From: Saprospiraceae bacterium
GTDB taxonomy: Bacteria; Bacteroidota; Bacteroidia; Chitinophagales; Saprospiraceae
Assembly: GCA_016708265.1 (NCBI GenBank)
Contig: JADJGA010000011.1
Span: forward strand, 310,001-374,000
Length of the DNA stretch: 64,000 bases
Direction of reading: 5' to 3'
Position 1 is the first letter of the stretch; each line of letters opens with the position of its first letter. The notes beneath the pieces were generated by a model, which was not told where the DNA came from, searched no databases, and was given only the letters and a program-made list of their open reading frames with translations. Below are positions 9,314 to 17,086 of the stretch, piece by piece. The translations under genes were made by a program, and so were the position numbers.

Positions 9314-9321
9314 TATCTTTG
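9314..9321 (+). promoter_or_regulatory. -7 box for tRNA-Asp
   Basis: TAtcTTTG at 9314-9321 lies 29 bases before the mature tRNA 5' end and matches the Bacteroidota -7 element. The -33 region is AT-rich without a clear TTTG. Confidence 0.5.
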
Positions 9322-9350
9322 CATCCGCAAATTCAGTTTGCAAGAATAAA

Positions 9351-9424
9351 GGTTCGGTAGTTCAGTTGGTTAGAATACGTGCCTGTCACGCACGGGGTCG
9401 CGGGTTCGAGTCCCGTCCGGACCG
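9351..9424 (+). tRNA. tRNA-Asp (anticodon GTC)
   Basis: A full cloverleaf can be drawn: acceptor GGTTCGG/CCGGACC (one G-U pair) with discriminator G at 9424, anticodon stem CGTGC/GCACG with loop CTGTCAC (anticodon GTC at 9385-9387), and a T arm containing GGGTTCGAGTCCC. The 3' CCA is not encoded; the bases after the discriminator are CAA. Confidence 0.97.
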
Positions 9425-9434
9425 CAAAAATGAA

Positions 9435-9470
9435 AAGTCCTTAGTCTTAATTGATTAGGGACTTTTTTTT
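9435..9470 (+). terminator. Rho-independent terminator after tRNA-Asp
   Basis: AAGTCCTTAGTC pairs with GATTAGGGACTT (12 bp including two G-U pairs, 6-base loop) and runs into a string of T. It starts 11 bases after the tRNA. Confidence 0.88.
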
Positions 9471-9616
9471 GGTTCAGATTAATAATATGAAAATAGTTCC
9501 TTCTTGTTTTCAGCAGGATTAAAAATTATCAATTTGTCCTTATTTTTATTAATTTTGCAATTATATTATTTTATTAAATGCTTTTAAAATTTATCAGCGG
9601 AGATAATCATTGAAAT

Positions 9617-10699
9617 ATGAGCTTATTGAACAAATACGAAAATCTGAAGGAAAAATATTTTTATCTCGAAGAACAATTGTCTAATCCGGAAATATCCAGC
9701 AACCTGGAAAAATTTAAAAAGGTCAATAAGGAATATAAAGACCTGAAAACAATTCTGGATGTCATGGATGAGTATAAAATGGTGACCGACAATACAGAAG
9801 AGGCAAAAACTATGCTGCGGGACGAAGATGAAGAGATGAGAGTAATGGCAAAAAATGAACTCGAAATACTAGAAAAGAAAAGAGAAGAACTGGAATCAAA
9901 GATCAAGTTCATGCTGATACCCTCGGATCCTGATGATGATAAAAATGTTATTTTTGAGATCCGCTCCGGAACCGGAGGTGATGAAGCCAGTATTTTTGCA
10001 GGAGATCTTTACAGGATGTATTCCAAGTATTTTGAGATGCAGGGATGGGCTGTTGAAACAATTTATGTAAACGAGGGGTCTGTTGGGGGCTTTAATAAGA
10101 TCGTACTCGAAATAGACGGGGAAGACGTGTTCAGTAAATTGAAATTTGAATCCGGTGCCCATCGGGTACAAAGGGTTCCAAAAACAGAATCCCAGGGCAG
10201 GGTGCATACTTCAGCTGCAACGGTAGCAGTAATTCCGAAATACCTTGAAGAAGATATCAAGATCAGGAAAGACGATCTCAAAACAGATACTTTTAGGGCA
10301 AGCGGAGCCGGAGGCCAGCATGTCAACAAGACAGAATCAGGTGTCAGATTTACTCACATCCCAACCGGCATTGTTGCAGAAAGTACCGACTCAAGATCAC
10401 AACTTAAAAACAGGGATATTGCACTTCAGCGACTTTATCAGAAGATAATGGATGCACAAAGGGAAAAAGAAGCACGAGAACAGTCTGAACACAGAAAATC
10501 ACTTGTGGGAACAGGAGACAGATCGGATAAGATCAGAACATATAATTATCCTCAAAACCGGGTGACAGACCACAGAATTGGTCTTACCTTATACAGTCTT
10601 AATAAAATAGTTGAAGGAGACCTGGATGAAATAATAAATTCTCTCCGTATGGCAGAAAACCTTGAAAAACTTAAGGAAATTGAAGATATCGGAAAATAG
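9617..10699 (+). CDS. prfA: peptide chain release factor 1
   Basis: RF1 recognises UAA/UAG stop codons and triggers peptide release. The 360-residue protein has an N-terminal coiled region, an RVPKTESQGRVHTSA segment in which PKT occupies the position of the PxT codon-recognition tripeptide of RF1 (RF2 would show SPF), and the universal GGQ at residues 232-234 within SGAGGQHVNKTESG, where the glutamine is the methylation target. Length is normal. There is no programmed frameshift, in line with RF1 rather than RF2. No prmC methyltransferase gene is adjacent. The gene runs convergently into the dksA-like gene with a 2-base gap. Confidence 0.95.
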   Translation: MSLLNKYENLKEKYFYLEEQLSNPEISSNLEKFKKVNKEYKDLKTILDVMDEYKMVTDNTEEAKTMLRDEDEEMRVMAKNELEILEKKREELESKIKFMLIPSDPDDDKNVIFEIRSGTGGDEASIFAGDLYRMYSKYFEMQGWAVETIYVNEGSVGGFNKIVLEIDGEDVFSKLKFESGAHRVQRVPKTESQGRVHTSAATVAVIPKYLEEDIKIRKDDLKTDTFRASGAGGQHVNKTESGVRFTHIPTGIVAESTDSRSQLKNRDIALQRLYQKIMDAQREKEAREQSEHRKSLVGTGDRSDKIRTYNYPQNRVTDHRIGLTLYSLNKIVEGDLDEIINSLRMAENLEKLKEIEDIGK

Positions 10700-10701
10700 G
10701 G

Positions 10702-11079
10702 CTAAAACTTATCCATATTTTGTTTTGCCTCTATGCTCAATGTTGCATGAGGTACTGCTCTGAGCCTTTCTTTAGCAATCAGTTTACCTGTAACCCTGCA
10801 GATACCATAGACTTTATTATCTATTCTGATAAGGGCACTTTCAAGGTGCTTGATGTGTTTCTTGGTCCTTGCCATCATCTGCATCACATGTTCTGTCTCA
10901 GAAGTTGCAACACCATCATCTAAACCTTTGATGTGTCCGTCCGGGCCATTTGTCAGTTCATCGATCTGAACCTGGTAAAAATCGAGTTGCTTTTTAGCTT
11001 TTTCGATTTTATCCGCTATCAATATTCTGAATTCTTCCAGTTCTTCATCAGAATATCTAATTTTGTTTACATCATCCAT
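10702..11079 (-). CDS. TraR/DksA-family protein lacking the zinc-finger cysteines
   Basis: The 125-residue protein has the DksA shape: a charged helical N-terminal two thirds (EELEEFRILIADKIEKAKKQ, then an acidic GLDDGVATSE turn) and a C-terminal YGICRVTGKLIAKERL block followed by VPHATLSIEAK. DksA binds RNA polymerase through the secondary channel and works with ppGpp. Here only one of the four zinc cysteines remains (in YGIC); the others are replaced by Thr, Ser and Ala. Such cysteine-poor forms are familiar in Bacteroidota and probably fold without zinc. A second, zinc-competent relative lies at 51063. Transcription starts divergently from the subtilisin operon. Confidence 0.82.
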   Translation of the reverse strand: MDDVNKIRYSDEELEEFRILIADKIEKAKKQLDFYQVQIDELTNGPDGHIKGLDDGVATSETEHVMQMMARTKKHIKHLESALIRIDNKVYGICRVTGKLIAKERLRAVPHATLSIEAKQNMDKF

Positions 11080-11112
11080 ACGCTAAAAGTATAATTTTTG
11101 TATTTACTTTCT

Positions 11113-11120
11113 TAACTTTG
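11113..11120 (+). promoter_or_regulatory. -7 box for the subtilisin operon
   Basis: TAacTTTG at 11113-11120 lies 34 bases before the preferred ATG at 11154, which also argues against the longer start at 11118 inside the box. Confidence 0.5.
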
Positions 11121-11153
11121 TTTATTATTACAAATAAAGCAAAACGCAAAGGT

Positions 11154-12950
11154 ATGAAAATAATATTAGATTTGGTTTTTTTTGTTTATTTCTTCTCTAT
11201 TGTTTTTCAAGGCTATAGTATAAATAACAATAATTGGCAGGACAAAGTTTCACCACAGTTGCTGAGACAATTAGAAAATAAGGAAAAGGAGTATTTTTTA
11301 GTTTATCTGAACAAACAAACAGCAATACCCGAGCATGACCTGGACAAAAACTCAAAAGCTGAAAAAGCATATCAAATCCTCATAACCAATCTGGAAACAC
11401 AGGAAGACATAGTAAATATTCTTTCCCGTGGGAAATATGAATTCAGAAGGTATTATATAGTCAATGCAATATCTGTATACGGTGATATCAATCTGGTAAT
11501 TACGCTTGCCAGCAGAAATGATGTTAATTACATATCTTTTGATTCTCCTTCGAAAAGTGAGGATTCATATCTGGATATTTCTGGTATCATGGCTTCTCCT
11601 GAACCAACATGGGGAATTTCAATTATTAATGCAGATCAGGTATGGAATATTGGATATACGGGACATGGTATAGTAGTAGGTGGACAGGACACAGGATATG
11701 ACTGGAAGCATCCGGCCTTAAAAGATAAATACAGGGGCAATAAAATCAATGCAAATGCTGATCACAATTATAACTGGCACGATGCTATCCATGAGATCAA
11801 TTCAAACAACAATGACAGTATCCCTGATCCAAAGAATAATCCCTGCGGACTAAATGCTGCAGAGCCATGCGATGACCATTCTCACGGCACACATACGATG
11901 GGAACTATGGCAGGGCAAACAGATTCCTTATTGATTGGAGTTGCACCGGGCGCAAAATGGATCGGTTGCAGGAATATGGAGAGAGGATGGGGCAAACCAT
12001 CAACATATATAGAATGCTTTGAATGGTTTCTGGCACCCACCGACCTTAACGGAAAAAATCCCGACCCTTCAAAGTCTCCGGATGTGATAAATAACAGCTG
12101 GAGTTGCCCGGTTTCTGAAGGTTGCGACCCTACAAACTGGCAGTATATGGAACTGGCATTGAATAATCTCAGGGCCTCAGGGGTTTTTGTGGTAGTATCT
12201 GCCGGCAATGACGGAATCAATAATTGTGGCTCCATCAATACTCCGGCTGCAATGTTTGAAAGATCATTTACAGTAGGAGCAACAAAAAAATTACTCGACA
12301 CCCTCACAAATACTGTATATGATACCATAGCTTCATTCAGCAGTCGCGGACCTGTCATTATTGACAATTCATTCCGTCTCAAACCGGATATTTCGGCTCC
12401 TGGACAAAAAATTCTGTCATCAGTACCAGGTAATAAATACAGTTATTCAAGCGGAACAAGTATGGCTGGTCCGCATGTTGCTGGTGTAGTAGCACTTGTG
12501 CTTTCTGCTAATACGGATCTTAGGGGCAATACAAACAGAATCGAGGAAATACTTGAATCCACAGCAGATCCGAAACCCGAAGTTGATGAATGCAGAAATA
12601 TAAACGAAAAACTGGTGCCAAACTCAATTTTTGGTCATGGCAGAATAAATGCTCTTGCTGCTGTAAACAGAGCATTGGAAATAAAAACATCAGTTCCTGA
12701 GAAATTGGTAAATGAATCTGACAAATACGTAGTTTTTCCAAACCCATGCTTTGATATAATAAACATCAAAGGAGAAAGACTGCAAGAGGAAGCTCAAATT
12801 TCTATTATTGACAATCTTGGGAATAAGATATATGACAGTAAACAAATTATTGACAGTGAAATATTTGTAAATGACTGGCAGGCAGGAATATATTTTGTGA
12901 AAATAAATGACGAGAAATCAATTTCGGTGATAAAAGTAATAAAACTGTAA
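11154..12950 (+). CDS. secreted subtilisin-like serine protease (S8) with T9SS sorting domain
   Basis: From the ATG at 11154 (MKIILDLVFFVYFFSIVFQG) the 598-residue protein has a signal peptide; the frame is open from 11118, but that start lies inside a promoter-like box. A propeptide-like region (about 35-145) precedes an S8 domain with the triad in canonical motifs: Asp179 in QDTGYD, His244 in SHGTHTMG and Ser436 in GTSMAGPHVAG. The last 80 residues form a type A T9SS sorting domain (VVFPNPCFD near its start, WQAGIYFVKI, ending in ISVIKVIKL). It should cross the outer membrane by T9SS and stay on the surface or be released. First gene of a three-gene operon. Confidence 0.92.
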   Translation: MKIILDLVFFVYFFSIVFQGYSINNNNWQDKVSPQLLRQLENKEKEYFLVYLNKQTAIPEHDLDKNSKAEKAYQILITNLETQEDIVNILSRGKYEFRRYYIVNAISVYGDINLVITLASRNDVNYISFDSPSKSEDSYLDISGIMASPEPTWGISIINADQVWNIGYTGHGIVVGGQDTGYDWKHPALKDKYRGNKINANADHNYNWHDAIHEINSNNNDSIPDPKNNPCGLNAAEPCDDHSHGTHTMGTMAGQTDSLLIGVAPGAKWIGCRNMERGWGKPSTYIECFEWFLAPTDLNGKNPDPSKSPDVINNSWSCPVSEGCDPTNWQYMELALNNLRASGVFVVVSAGNDGINNCGSINTPAAMFERSFTVGATKKLLDTLTNTVYDTIASFSSRGPVIIDNSFRLKPDISAPGQKILSSVPGNKYSYSSGTSMAGPHVAGVVALVLSANTDLRGNTNRIEEILESTADPKPEVDECRNINEKLVPNSIFGHGRINALAAVNRALEIKTSVPEKLVNESDKYVVFPNPCFDIINIKGERLQEEAQISIIDNLGNKIYDSKQIIDSEIFVNDWQAGIYFVKINDEKSISVIKVIKL

Positions 12951-12977
12951 AACGATAATAATATTTAAATAATCTAA

Positions 12978-13937
12978 ATGATGAAAACAAATACAATACT
13001 GATATTAATCCTATTCTCTTTTTTAATGTGTATTTCCTGCGCAAGAAGAAATACACTGTTGAAGACTCAGGATCCGGAATATACACAAATCCCCGAAACA
13101 GAAAAAGGACTTTATAAATCAGTATTATCAGAAAAATATCAGTTTATAATATCAACAAGAAGAAATGATAATGGATTAATTCTTTATGATCCTGTAAATA
13201 ACCAACTCACACAACTTAATGATCTTAAAGGAGCAGGAACAAAATTTCTGCTTGATCAGGAAGAAAAGAATGTTGTTTTTATTACCTATACTTTGGTAGA
13301 GAACAGGAGATATCAAAGTATATTGATTCAAAACATATTGGACAAAAAAATCAAAACCATTACAGAGAACAGAAGAAACCTGAAACTTCTCTCTGTTAGT
13401 TTGGATTCGGTAATATACCTTGATAATGATAAAGTGCTGTCCTATAATATTTCTTCAAAAAAAATCGAAGAAAGTCCGGAAAATGTCACAATTGCATATT
13501 CAGATCCTGACCTGAACCTTGCACTATATTCTAAAGGAGAGAAAAAAACCCTCAATCCATCAGGGCCCGGCAATTATATATGGGTAGCTATTTCTCCGGA
13601 TAAAAAATTTGTTTTATACAATAAAGCCGGCTCCGGTACATATATCTGCGACCTGAATGGTAAGAACATATTGGATTTAGGTAAGATTAATTATGCTCAA
13701 TGGGTCGGAGAAGGAAAATGGATCCTTGGAATGAACGACCAGGATGATGGTCATAAATTTATTAAGTCAGATATTTTACTGATCAATGCCAGAAACAGTA
13801 AAACAATAAACCTTACAGAAAGGACAGACTTGATAGCTTTATATCCTTCAATATCCGGCGATCTCAAAACTCTTGTCTTTAATGATGAAAATGGCAGGAT
13901 ATTCACAACCGGTTTAAAGTATCATAAAATCAAATAA
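12978..13937 (+). CDS. beta-propeller-like lipoprotein
   Basis: The 319-residue protein has a lipoprotein signal (MKTNTILILILFSF then a lipobox ending CISC). The mature part is rich in short beta strands with TolB/WD40-like blocks such as VAISPDKKFVLYNKAG and YPSISGDLKTLVFND, which suggests a six- or seven-bladed propeller. It lies between a secreted protease and a secreted amidase, 27 bases after the former and 1 base before the latter, so it may help assemble or sense cell-envelope material. No catalytic motif is visible, and the specific function is unknown. Confidence 0.7.
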   Translation: MMKTNTILILILFSFLMCISCARRNTLLKTQDPEYTQIPETEKGLYKSVLSEKYQFIISTRRNDNGLILYDPVNNQLTQLNDLKGAGTKFLLDQEEKNVVFITYTLVENRRYQSILIQNILDKKIKTITENRRNLKLLSVSLDSVIYLDNDKVLSYNISSKKIEESPENVTIAYSDPDLNLALYSKGEKKTLNPSGPGNYIWVAISPDKKFVLYNKAGSGTYICDLNGKNILDLGKINYAQWVGEGKWILGMNDQDDGHKFIKSDILLINARNSKTINLTERTDLIALYPSISGDLKTLVFNDENGRIFTTGLKYHKIK

Positions 13938-13938
13938 G

Positions 13939-16395
13939 ATGTTAAAAAGATTTTTAGTTTGTTTAATGCTTATTTTTTCAATGGTCTATGTTACATCCGG
14001 ACAATTAAACGGCATTAAAATATGTATTGATCCCGGACACGGAGGTTATGATCCGGCAAATGACAGGAAAATAGAATTGCCTTATGGATTGATATTCTGG
14101 GAATCAGAAGGAAATCTAATGACAGCAAATCATGCAGGAGAACTGTTGACTCAGTTAGGGGCAAATGTAAAACTCACCAGGACAGACAATACCGATGCAT
14201 CAGATATTTCACTTTCAGCAAGATCTACAATAGCAAATGAATTCGGAGCAGATTTTTTTCTTTCAAATCATACAAATGCCGGGGGTGGAGGAAATAACTA
14301 TTCACTGGTACTTTACAAGGGGGAAGACAATTTTCCTGCATGGCCACAGGCAAAGGTAATGGGCTCTTATCTTGCTCCCGGACTACAGGATCTTCTTCGG
14401 ACAACAAATTATCATAACAGAGGAGATATTTCATTTTTAACATTTAATCTGGGAGTGCTGAAGAATACAAACATGCCGGCAGTACTTTCGGAAGGATCTT
14501 TTCATGATCTCAATGATGAAGCATTCAGGCTCAAAAATTTTGAATACTCACGCAATTATGCATGGGCTGTTGCAAGGTCATTCTGCACATATTTCAATAC
14601 AGCAGGATTTGAGACAGGAAGGATAGGAGGAATTGTAACAGACAGATCTACCGGACAGGTTCTCAATAATATCGGGGTTACATTAAATCCTGGCAATAAA
14701 AGCTATAACGGGGATGATTTTTATAATGGATTTTATGCATTTGGAGATTTGACCCCGGGAACTTATGAATTGATATTCAGCAGGTCCGGGTATATATCAG
14801 TATCAAAACAGATATCAGTTGAAGCTAATAAATACACGGAAACGGATGTGTCTCTTCCATTAGACAATAACGGAATCCCCTTTGCTGATTTTGATATCAC
14901 AGGCCTTCCCGCAGGTCCCGGAGATATTGTAGTTTTCAATGCACAAAAATCTGCTGATGACGGTCAGATAGTTAAGTATGAATGGGATTTTGGTGATGGA
15001 AATACAACAGATACGGGCAGGATAATGAACCACATTTATCTGGCAGAGGGTACTTATAGTGTTACTTTAAAGCTTACTGATGATGAACAAAATACGTCTG
15101 CCCGAACCAAAAACGTGGAAATCAAATCTATACCACCTGAGTTTCCTGTAATTTTATCGGCACTGTACAAAAAAAATGACAATAGAATAACGATCAGGTG
15201 GAAAAAACTTACGCAGTCGGGAATAACAGGATACAGGATTTATTATAATGATCAGTTTTCGCCTGATACTTATAGTATTCTTGCAGATACAAATATTCTG
15301 AAAAGCAATACAGGAGAATTTATTTTTGAAAACCCCGGCAGGGATAATTACCACACTTTTAAAATCTCTTCCTTCAATAAATCAGGAGTCGAAAGCATTC
15401 CGGGCAATACTTATGGTGTATTGCTTAATTCAAATGTAAATAATAAAACTATTCTTATTGTGGATGGTTTTCACAGGAGATCTTCATATTCCGGAACTAC
15501 TCACGATTTTACGGGCAGTACTTATATCAGGGGGTTATATGATGCTGCCGCACAGGCAGATGTATCTTCCTGCAGCAATGAAAGCATAACTTCAGGTGAT
15601 ATTGACTTAAATACATTTAATGCTGTTATATGGTATCTGGGAGATGAATCTACAGTTGATGAGACTTTCAGTTCAGCAGAACAGAACAAAATAAAAGACT
15701 ATTTGAATTCCGGAGGAAAATTTTTTGTAACGGGTTCAGAAATTGCCTGGGACCTCGATTACAAAGGTTCTGTTGCAGACAAGAACTTTTACCATGACTA
15801 TTTTAAAGCCGTGTATCTTGAGGACGGAAGCATAGGTAGAAGTCCGGCTACAGGAGTTCAACTCACAGATTTCACAGATCTTAAACTAACATACGGAGTA
15901 ATATATCCTGAAGATTTTCCGGACGTAATCAGCCCAACAGGGGGATCGGTACTTGTGTTTAAATATAATCAGGGCTCAAGTGCCGGAATTGCTTATAAAG
16001 GAACTTTTGGGGGAAACTGGGCAATCGGTGCTTTGATGCATTTAGGTTTTCCACTGGAAACAGTACAGGATAAAGAAGAAATAAAACAGTTTTTCCGGAA
16101 ATTAATGAAATACTTTGATTTTATTGTATCGGATAATGATGTCAATACAGCTTCAGTACCATATTATATTTTTCCGACTGTATTCAGTGAGAACATAAAT
16201 ATCGAAACACACAATGAAAATGAAGAAAGCCTTGATATTCAGGTTTTCAGTTTAACAGGCAACATTTTATTTTCAGAAAAAATAGTGCTGAGATCGCATT
16301 ATGTTTTAAATCTGAAAGATTTTCAGGCAGGAATGTATATTCTAAGGATAATCAACAAAGGTAAAACACAGGCATTTAAAATTATTAAATATTGA
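13939..16395 (+). CDS. secreted modular N-acetylmuramoyl-L-alanine amidase with PKD, FN3 and T9SS domains
   Basis: This 818-residue protein has a signal peptide (residues 1-21) and an Amidase_3 domain (about 24-225) with the zinc ligands in CIDPGHGG, WESEGN and SNHTNAG and the catalytic Glu in VLSEGSFHD. Then come a carboxypeptidase-regulatory-like beta domain (about 230-300), a PKD domain with WDFGDGNTT (about 315-395), an FN3-like domain (about 400-490), a Rossmann-like region (about 500-710; ILIVDGFHRR, VIWYLGDES, GGKFFVTGSE), and a T9SS type A sorting domain (YIFPTVFSENI to AFKIIKY). Amidase_3 cuts the bond between muramic acid and the stem peptide. Relatives in gut Bacteroidota are sometimes labelled xanthan lyase. 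Last gene of the operon. Confidence 0.88.
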   Translation: MLKRFLVCLMLIFSMVYVTSGQLNGIKICIDPGHGGYDPANDRKIELPYGLIFWESEGNLMTANHAGELLTQLGANVKLTRTDNTDASDISLSARSTIANEFGADFFLSNHTNAGGGGNNYSLVLYKGEDNFPAWPQAKVMGSYLAPGLQDLLRTTNYHNRGDISFLTFNLGVLKNTNMPAVLSEGSFHDLNDEAFRLKNFEYSRNYAWAVARSFCTYFNTAGFETGRIGGIVTDRSTGQVLNNIGVTLNPGNKSYNGDDFYNGFYAFGDLTPGTYELIFSRSGYISVSKQISVEANKYTETDVSLPLDNNGIPFADFDITGLPAGPGDIVVFNAQKSADDGQIVKYEWDFGDGNTTDTGRIMNHIYLAEGTYSVTLKLTDDEQNTSARTKNVEIKSIPPEFPVILSALYKKNDNRITIRWKKLTQSGITGYRIYYNDQFSPDTYSILADTNILKSNTGEFIFENPGRDNYHTFKISSFNKSGVESIPGNTYGVLLNSNVNNKTILIVDGFHRRSSYSGTTHDFTGSTYIRGLYDAAAQADVSSCSNESITSGDIDLNTFNAVIWYLGDESTVDETFSSAEQNKIKDYLNSGGKFFVTGSEIAWDLDYKGSVADKNFYHDYFKAVYLEDGSIGRSPATGVQLTDFTDLKLTYGVIYPEDFPDVISPTGGSVLVFKYNQGSSAGIAYKGTFGGNWAIGALMHLGFPLETVQDKEEIKQFFRKLMKYFDFIVSDNDVNTASVPYYIFPTVFSENINIETHNENEESLDIQVFSLTGNILFSEKIVLRSHYVLNLKDFQAGMYILRIINKGKTQAFKIIKY

Positions 16396-16441
16396 GGTAT
16401 TACATTATCAGTTTCTCTTTTTGATGAAAATGATGAAGGGA

Positions 16442-16777
16442 TCATTTCTGATCGGTTTTAATCATATTGTCGAGTAAATTCCTGATATTCACCGAGTCCA
16501 GTTTTACCTCATAATGTTTGCTGACAGTATCCCTTGAAGGCCTGTCGGGAAATGAAAGCTCATTATTTAAAGAGTTTTTTGTTATTTCAGTGATAATTGA
16601 ATCAACAAATATTTCAGCTTCTTCACGGGCTAATTCTGTGCATTTAATAGTTCTTTTAATTTTTTCGTTTTTTATCCGGTTTTCAATTTCAAGATTTACC
16701 TTTTCCATATCTACCGTACCTATATCGCAGGCAAAAAGAGAGCAAACAAGTAAGAAAATTAGAATTGATTTTGTCAT
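16442..16777 (-). CDS. small lipoprotein of unknown function
   Basis: The frame is open from 16831, but the ATG at 16777 gives MTKSILIFLLVCSLFAC, a compact lipoprotein signal with a cysteine in the right place, so I prefer it (111 residues). The rest is charged and helical (VDMEKVNLEIENRIKNEKIK), with no recognised domain. It lies convergent to the amidase operon. Confidence 0.6.
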   Translation of the reverse strand: MTKSILIFLLVCSLFACDIGTVDMEKVNLEIENRIKNEKIKRTIKCTELAREEAEIFVDSIITEITKNSLNNELSFPDRPSRDTVSKHYEVKLDSVNIRNLLDNMIKTDQK

Positions 16778-17086
16778 TACAATCAGTTTGAAAGGCAAAA
16801 CTATATTATTTTTATTAATTAGGCTTATCAAAGAATCCGAATATTGAAATTCAAAACTTGTAAATGTCCTTTTTTAGTACCAAAGAGGTTATATTTTCAA
16901 ATGAGCGATGATCTAAATTCAAATAGTTTGGTAATAAATATTTTGACAATTATTTTTCATATCATTTATCTGACATGTTATTAAATTATCGTTCAGTATT
17001 GTAATTATTATTAAAATTCACTAATATTGCATAAATTTAATTAGTATTTCAGTTAGTTAGAAAAAAATTAAATTTATTATAAAAAA
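16778..17086. other. divergent intergenic region, nothing else visible
   Basis: About 309 AT-rich bases separate the small lipoprotein from the amylase cluster. Both genes must have promoters here, but no strong consensus box, RNA or repeat stands out. Confidence 0.5.

Noticed and set aside
9351..9424. tRNA as an integration site for an island
   Set aside because: No repeat of the tRNA 3' end and no integrase in the flanks; neighbours are lon and prfA.
11882..12382. 166-codon minus-strand open frame
   Set aside because: Lies fully inside the subtilisin gene opposite its catalytic domain; no homology-like motifs, so a shadow.
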